DNA of 64,000 bases from Pseudomonas maioricensis (GTDB taxonomy: Bacteria; Pseudomonadota; Gammaproteobacteria; Pseudomonadales; Pseudomonadaceae): the NCBI RefSeq assembly GCF_022790535.1, contig NZ_LOHG01000012.1:113261-177260 (forward strand), written 5' to 3'. Position 1 is the stretch's first letter, and each line of letters opens with the position of its first letter. The notes beneath the pieces were generated by a model that saw only the letters and a list, made by a program, of their open reading frames with translations, searched no databases and was not told where the DNA came from. Made by a program: the position numbers and the translations under genes. Below, in pieces: positions 59,158-64,000 of the stretch.

Positions 59158-61287
59158 TCAAACCTCGAATTCAGCTTGCAAGGCAGCGCGTACGCAATAC
59201 AGAACCCCTTCCGGTACGCGCCCGGCAAACTGCTCGGCGATGGCCGCTACAGGCGGTAACTCACCTTCGCCGTCAAGGAACGCATCCTGAATTTCGCCCA
59301 AAAGGTCCTCCGGCAGGTCCAGCGCCTGCTCCAGAGACAGCTGCTGCCTGCCAATGGCTTCAGCGAGCATGGTGTAGACGTTTTTCTCGGTGCACTGCAA
59401 CTGACCGGCAATTTGTGCAGGCGTCATCCCGGCACGGGCCAGGCTGATGAGTTCGTGGCGCACATCGGCCACCACCTTTGGCGCTTCGGCTGCACCGCCC
59501 AGCACTTCCAGAAACGCTTCGCCATAGCGCTCCAGCTTGCGTGCGCCGACGCCGCCGACCTGAGCCATGTCCGACATGGTTTCGGGTTTGCTGCGCAGCA
59601 TTTCCAGCAAGGTCGAGTCCGGGAAGATGACATAAGGCGGCACGCCATGCTCTTCAGCCAGCTTGCGTCGCAGCGCGCGCAACGCTTCCCACTGCTCGCG
59701 CTCTTCAGTACGCACCAGTTGGCTGGCCGGGCTGCCGGAGCTGCTTTTCGCCGTGGTCTGCGGTTTCAGGTCGCGACGCAACTCCAGCGTCACTTCGCCA
59801 CGCAACAATGGACGGCAGGTGTCGCTCAGGCGCAGCCCGCCGTAGCCTTCCAGATCGATATCAGCCAGCCCTCGTGCGACCAACTGGCGAAACAGCGAAC
59901 GCCATTCGCCCTCGGAACGCGCCTTGCCGACACCAAAAACCGAAAGATGCTGATGACCGAAGTTCTGCACTTTATCGTTGGATTTACCCAGCAGCACATC
60001 CACCAGATGACCGACCCCGTAACGCTGGCCTGTACGATAAATCGCCGACAACGCCTGACGGGCTGGCTCTGTCGCGTCCCAGGTCTGCACGCCGTCGACA
60101 CAGTTATCGCAATGACCACACGGCTGGGGCATGTCTTCGTCGAAGTAAGCCAGAAGCGTCTGACGGCGGCAGCGGGTCTCTTCGCACAGCGCCAGCATGG
60201 CATCGAGCTTGTGGTGCTCCAGACGCTTGTGTCGCTCGTCGCCTTCTGAGTTCTGCAGCATCTGCTTGAGCATCAGCACATCCTGCAGACCGTAGGCCAT
60301 CCACGCATCGGCGGGCAAACCATCACGACCCGCTCGACCGGTTTCCTGGTAATAGGCCTCAAGAGACTTGGGCAAATCCATGTGCGCAACAAATCGCACG
60401 TTGGGCTTGTCGATGCCCATGCCGAAAGCGATGGTCGCAACCATGATCAGGCCTTCCTCATTAAGGAAGCGTTTCTGGTTGGCAGCACGGGTCTCGGAAG
60501 GCAGGCCGGCATGATAAGGCAACGCCGGGTAACCGTTCTCGCAAAGAAAGGCCGCCACTTCGTCGACTTTTTTGCGTGACAGGCAGTAAACGATACCGGC
60601 GTCGCTCCGACGCTCGGACAGAAACGCCAACAATTGCTTGCGCGGCGACTCCTTGGGCACGATGCGGTAAAAAATATTGGGGCGGTCGAAGCTCGACAGA
60701 AAGCGCTCGGCGTTCTGCAGATGCAGCCGGGTGACGATTTCTTCCCGGGTACGCTTGTCCGCAGTCGCAGTCAGAGCGATACGTGGCACATCGGGGAACA
60801 GCTCTGCCAACTGTCCCAATTGCAGATACTCGGGACGGAAATCATGCCCCCACTGAGAGACGCAGTGCGCTTCGTCGATGGCGAACAGGGCGATCTGCAG
60901 ATTCTGCAAAAACGCCAGCATGCGTGGCTGAACCAGACGTTCCGGCGCCAAGTACAGCATCTTGATTTCGCCCTGACGAATCCGGTGAGCCAGTTCCCGC
61001 TGCTGATCGGCGTTCAGGGTAGAGTTCAGCGCAGCTGCCGAGACGCCCAGCTCTTCCAGAGTGGCAACCTGATCGTCCATCAGGGCGATCAGCGGCGAAA
61101 CAACCACCGCAAGGCCATCACGCAACAGGCCCGGGACCTGAAAACACAGCGATTTGCCACCGCCGGTGGGCATCAACACCAGCGCATCACCACCGCTGGC
61201 CACGCGTTCAATAATGGCACCCTGGCGACCACGAAAGCTGTCATAGCCGAAGATGTCTTTAAGTACGCGTTGCGCCTGTTCGAGCAT
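59158..61287 (-). CDS. recQ: ATP-dependent DNA helicase RecQ
   Basis: A 709-aa 3'-5' helicase, a little longer than E. coli RecQ (609 aa). Walker A MPTGGGKSLCFQ, the DEAH box IDEAHCVSQWGHDFRP and motif VI QETGRAGRDG are intact. Zinc-binding cysteines (CRRQTLL, CGHCDNC), RQC winged helix and HRDC domain (EEREQWEALRALRRKLAEE) follow, with an extra C-terminal helix-turn-helix-like region (about 600-709). ATG 61287. Confidence 0.96.
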   Translation of the reverse strand: MLEQAQRVLKDIFGYDSFRGRQGAIIERVASGGDALVLMPTGGGKSLCFQVPGLLRDGLAVVVSPLIALMDDQVATLEELGVSAAALNSTLNADQQRELAHRIRQGEIKMLYLAPERLVQPRMLAFLQNLQIALFAIDEAHCVSQWGHDFRPEYLQLGQLAELFPDVPRIALTATADKRTREEIVTRLHLQNAERFLSSFDRPNIFYRIVPKESPRKQLLAFLSERRSDAGIVYCLSRKKVDEVAAFLCENGYPALPYHAGLPSETRAANQKRFLNEEGLIMVATIAFGMGIDKPNVRFVAHMDLPKSLEAYYQETGRAGRDGLPADAWMAYGLQDVLMLKQMLQNSEGDERHKRLEHHKLDAMLALCEETRCRRQTLLAYFDEDMPQPCGHCDNCVDGVQTWDATEPARQALSAIYRTGQRYGVGHLVDVLLGKSNDKVQNFGHQHLSVFGVGKARSEGEWRSLFRQLVARGLADIDLEGYGGLRLSDTCRPLLRGEVTLELRRDLKPQTTAKSSSGSPASQLVRTEEREQWEALRALRRKLAEEHGVPPYVIFPDSTLLEMLRSKPETMSDMAQVGGVGARKLERYGEAFLEVLGGAAEAPKVVADVRHELISLARAGMTPAQIAGQLQCTEKNVYTMLAEAIGRQQLSLEQALDLPEDLLGEIQDAFLDGEGELPPVAAIAEQFAGRVPEGVLYCVRAALQAEFEV

Positions 61288-61474
61288 AAAAACCCCAGAA
61301 TGTCCTGCTGCACTGCAAAGCGCGGCAGTATACCCGACGTGTCACAGGCAAAGGGCAGCCGGGATATAAGCGGTCGAAATTAAACTCATCGTGCATTGCA
61401 TCCACCTCCACGCTGGCGCCCAAGGCGCTCAGGGCCTAGAATTCAGCATCGTTTATTTCCAAGGTAGTCCGTCA

Positions 61475-62062
61475 ATGTCCTTCGCTGAGCAACTAAACCG
61501 CCTGCAAGTCTTCCTCGATGCAGATGAGCTGCATGACGAGGCACTGGACTACGTGGCCGCTCATGGCTACCTGACCGCTCTTTCTATCTGCGCCGAAACC
61601 GTGCCAGAACGCGAGTGGATCGATGCGCTGTTCTCCGAACCACCGCATTACGCCGATGATGCGCAGCGCGAAGAGATCGAAGGCACTTTGATCCAGTTGC
61701 AGACGCACATTGCTCGCCAGCTGGCTTCGGATGAAGAGTTCGAACTGCCGTGCGATCTGGACCTGGGCGACGAGCCGGATGATTCTGACCTGCGCGGCTG
61801 GTGCATTGGCTTCATGGAAGGTGTGTTCCTGCGTGAAAGCGCCTGGTTCGAAACCGCCGAGGAAGAAGTCAGCGAGATGCTGTTGCCGATCATGGTCGGT
61901 TCGGGTCTGTTCGATGAGCAGCCTGAGTTCTCCGACATCGCGGCTGATGCCAACCTGATGGATGACATGATCGTACAGATTCCGGAAGCGCTCACCGCGC
62001 TGTACCTGCTGTGCCAGGCGCCGGATGAAAAGCCTGCGATCCTCAAGCCTCGCCATCACTGA
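61475..62062 (+). CDS. YecA/YgfB (UPF0149) family protein
   Basis: A 195-aa acidic helical protein starting MSFAEQLNRLQVFLD; ATG 61475 with AAGGTAG before it. WCIGFMEGVF is the family motif. There is no C-terminal SEC-C zinc motif. Function unknown. It diverges from recQ, with the DUF454 gene 11 bp downstream. Confidence 0.88.
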   Translation: MSFAEQLNRLQVFLDADELHDEALDYVAAHGYLTALSICAETVPEREWIDALFSEPPHYADDAQREEIEGTLIQLQTHIARQLASDEEFELPCDLDLGDEPDDSDLRGWCIGFMEGVFLRESAWFETAEEEVSEMLLPIMVGSGLFDEQPEFSDIAADANLMDDMIVQIPEALTALYLLCQAPDEKPAILKPRHH

Positions 62063-62073
62063 GTCTGCGCCTA

Positions 62074-62475
62074 ATGGCGCAGGCCGCACCGCGCACGAGT
62101 CGTAACCGGTTCGTACGCTATGCCTTTCTGGGCGCTGGCTGGTTAAGCGTGGTATTGGGTGTCATCGGGATTTTCCTGCCGATTCTGCCCACCACGCCTT
62201 TTCTATTGCTCGCCGCCGCGTGCTTCGCTAGAAGCTCTCCGCGCTTTTATAACTGGCTGGTCAATCACCCGCGGCTTGGCCCATGGATTCGCGATTACCT
62301 TGAGGGTAACGGCATCCCGCTCAAGGGTAAGGTCTACGCGATTGTCACGATGTGGATCAGCATCGGGTTTTCCTGTTATCTCGTTTCGTTCCTTTGGGCA
62401 AGGGTGTTCATGGTGACCTGTGCGGTGTTGGTGACGGTTTATATCTTGCGGCAGAAGACGTTGCGTAAGGCTTGA
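62074..62475 (+). CDS. DUF454 / YbaN family membrane protein
   Basis: A 133-aa inner-membrane protein with about three or four helices. VVLGVIGIFLPILPTTPFLLL and ACFARSSPRFYNWLVNHPRLG (in part) are the DUF454 signature. Function unknown. Probably co-transcribed with the YecA-family gene upstream. Confidence 0.9.
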   Translation: MAQAAPRTSRNRFVRYAFLGAGWLSVVLGVIGIFLPILPTTPFLLLAAACFARSSPRFYNWLVNHPRLGPWIRDYLEGNGIPLKGKVYAIVTMWISIGFSCYLVSFLWARVFMVTCAVLVTVYILRQKTLRKA

Positions 62476-62524
62476 GTGTTGCGTCGCCCAAGAGACACAT
62501 CTTTTCCATGCAGGGATTTTTGGG

Positions 62525-62556
62525 TACATATCCATTTCTGCGGTAACGGATATGTA
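62525..62556. repeat. Inverted repeat sharing a core with the element at 27186
   Basis: TACATATCC (62525-62533) and GGATATGTA (62548-62556) are perfect 9-bp arms. The segment GGTACATATCCATTTCTGCGG resembles TGTACATATCCTTTACCGCGG at 27186-27206 (both trimmed). It lies 38 nt beyond the RTX stop on the minus strand and 50 nt after the DUF454 gene, and may be a remnant of the same dispersed element. Confidence 0.6.
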
Positions 62557-62594
62557 TGCCGCGATAAGGCTGTACACAATTCAAGGCAAACACC

Positions 62595-64000
62595 TCAAAC
62601 CACATCCGCCCTCAACGAGTGATCCCCCAGCATCCCGCTGATGATCGACCCGGCATCAGCACCAGACACCATGCCCCCCGCGCCAACCCCGACCCCATAG
62701 TGATGCGCCAGATCAACGCCCGCCAGGTCGATCGTTTGTGAAGCACCGCCCGATCCGATTTCAATACTCGACACCAGATCCGCACCACTGTCCGTGACCT
62801 TGAAATGCAGAAAGTCATCCAGCGAATCCGCACCCGCGCTAAAGCCCTGCAGTAGCTTCGACAAGTCCAGAGTGTCAGCCCCGAGACTGAAATCAGTCAC
62901 CACATCGTGCCCACTGTCCCCCGACAGCCACTTGAACGTGTCATGCCCCGCTCCGCCCGTCAGCGTGTCGTTGCCCAAGCCGCCAGTCAGCACGTCATTG
63001 CCAGCACCGCCATTGATGATATTGGCCTCGTAGTCACCGGAGAGGTGATCGTCGTAATCCGAACCGATCAGGTTCTGGATATTGATCAACGTGTCAGTAC
63101 CTGCCCCGCCGGTGTTTTGCGGTCCGAGCTGCGCCGTACTGACCGTGACACCGGACTCGGCCAACGCATAACTGGCGGTGTTATTACCCGCGCCGCCATC
63201 CAGCACTTCATTGCCCGCCTCGCTGAACAGGATGTCATTGCCGTTATCGCCGTACAGATAGTTGTTCCCGGCCCCACCGCTGAGCACATCGTTGCCATCG
63301 CCACCATGCAGGCTGTCGTCTCCTGCACCTGCGAGCAATACGTCGTCACCCGTGGTGCCCAGCAACGTGCAACCTTCCTGATAACTGATGTTCACCGCCG
63401 CTGAATCGCTGCCGCCATGGCCGTCGCTCACCGTGTAAGCACTTTCGTGATTCGGCGTGGTGTCGGCAGCGCTGTAGTCAATCGCCAGATCAAGGGAGTA
63501 GTGAACCGCAGGACCGGGTTGTCCGGCGTCAGGCTGATTAACCAGAAGGATGCGATAGACACCGTTTTCCGTCGCGGTAAAGGTCCCGCCTGCGTCCAGC
63601 AATTGAAACTCGCCACCGTCCAGTTGCCAGAGAACACCGATTTGATCGCCCAGACTTTTCAGGTCGACCGTCACGCTCTCGCCAGCCACCAGGCTGAAGC
63701 TGTAAAGGTCCTGCGCATTAGCCCCCGAACCACTGAATGCCCCCAGATACCCCGTAATAGCCACCATTGCGGTCATGGCACCGGTGTTCGTAAAGTCGCT
63801 GCGTTCGAGGTTCTTTAACTGGTTGCCAGAGTTATCCCGCTTACCGGAAAAATCGATGACTTTCGGGCAATCATTGGAAAACCCCTCGCCCTTGGCCTGC
63901 CACCCCGTATGGAACACCGTGGGGCTGGCGGTCAAAGGTCCACCGTCGCCGGGCACGTCATTGGCCAGCAACAGCGCCCCGGGAATATTGATGCACGGTG
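62595..64000 (-). CDS. RTX calcium-binding protein, type I secretion substrate (C-terminal part)
   Basis: The frame is open through the window edge, so only the last 468 or so codons are seen. An N-terminal ALLLANDVPGDGG segment is like the inter-repeat motif of large adhesins. A lectin-like region (about 60-170 of the visible part) follows, then two blocks of GGxGxDxLx nonapeptides (GGDGNDVLSGGAGNNYLYG and GGAGNDVLTGGLGNDTLTGG), which bind calcium. The C-terminus has FKWLSGDSGHDVVTDFSLG and a final VDLAHH region, the VC_A0849-type type I secretion signal. The protein is secreted and is probably a surface adhesin or a toxin-like protein. The real start must lie beyond the window. Confidence 0.88.
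   Translation of the reverse strand, partial: PCINIPGALLLANDVPGDGGPLTASPTVFHTGWQAKGEGFSNDCPKVIDFSGKRDNSGNQLKNLERSDFTNTGAMTAMVAITGYLGAFSGSGANAQDLYSFSLVAGESVTVDLKSLGDQIGVLWQLDGGEFQLLDAGGTFTATENGVYRILLVNQPDAGQPGPAVHYSLDLAIDYSAADTTPNHESAYTVSDGHGGSDSAAVNISYQEGCTLLGTTGDDVLLAGAGDDSLHGGDGNDVLSGGAGNNYLYGDNGNDILFSEAGNEVLDGGAGNNTASYALAESGVTVSTAQLGPQNTGGAGTDTLINIQNLIGSDYDDHLSGDYEANIINGGAGNDVLTGGLGNDTLTGGAGHDTFKWLSGDSGHDVVTDFSLGADTLDLSKLLQGFSAGADSLDDFLHFKVTDSGADLVSSIEIGSGGASQTIDLAGVDLAHHYGVGVGAGGMVSGADAGSIISGMLGDHSLRADVV

Noticed and set aside
62595..63971. TTG at 63971 as start of the RTX protein
   Set aside because: The frame stays open to the window edge with protein-like sequence (INIPGALLLANDV), so the start must be outside.

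Overview
The window is a piece of chromosome from a fluorescent pseudomonad, most likely the Pseudomonas syringae group. The evidence is the gene order (metZ-purF-cvpA-dedD-folC-accD-trpF-truA-fimV; tatD-pilZ-holB-tmk-mltG-pabC-fabF-acpP-fabG-fabD-plsX-rpmF-yceD; sppA-rluC-rne; murB-kdsB-lpxK-exbD-exbB-comEC; scpAB; the Cpx genes), the protein sequences themselves, and many short palindromic REP-type repeats between genes. It is almost all core genome. I see no insertion sequence, prophage, CRISPR array or antibiotic-resistance island.

Layout. 1-540: tRNA-Asp and tRNA-Val on the minus strand with a strong stable-RNA promoter. 541-13737: a long minus-strand block for methionine (metZ), purine (purF), folate (folC), fatty-acid (accD) and tryptophan (trpF) synthesis, tRNA modification (truA), the polar landmark FimV and an ASADH-like protein without catalytic residues. 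13818-15808: DUF1285 protein, DUF4823 lipoprotein and TetR regulator. 16174-16292: a plus-strand small RNA, probably RgsA. 16305-26466: a minus-strand block joining TatD, PilZ, DNA replication (holB, tmk), peptidoglycan (mltG), folate (pabC) and the fatty-acid cluster fabF-acpP-fabG-fabD-plsX-rpmF-yceD. 26572-27581: yceF and a structured, probably dispersed, RNA-like element. 27582-34248: sppA, a HAD phosphatase and rluC, divergent from rne, which has a leader of about 650 nt. 34469-41583: MobA-like protein, murB, kdsB, Trm112-like protein, lpxK, exbD, exbB, comEC, mainly envelope biogenesis.

41750-46600: rluB, DUF1289, scpB, scpA, a YciO/TsaC-like protein and an RNase AM-like PHP protein. 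46667-50904 (plus strand): yciB, yciI, a small membrane coiled-coil protein, cpxR, a Spy/CpxP-like gene and cpxA, forming an envelope-stress module with a CpxR-box candidate. 51029-62475: nitroreductase, trkH, Mpo1-like protein, LpxH-like hydrolase, EamA transporter, SelW-like protein, a second FimV-family gene, MarR regulator, recQ, a YecA-family protein and a DUF454 protein. 62595-64000: the C-terminal part of a calcium-binding RTX, type I-secreted protein whose start lies outside the window.

The most notable non-coding signal is at 27314-27420. It folds as a three-way junction whose five transition-type mismatches are all G.U pairs in minus-strand RNA and A.C mismatches on the plus strand. 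That points to a selected, strand-specific RNA fold. Other items of interest are the probable RgsA RNA, the long rne leader, a REP copy that supplies the scpB stop codon, two FimV paralogues, and the regulatory arrangement of the Cpx module. Positions and motifs were read by eye. Family names come from recognition of the sequences and not from a search.
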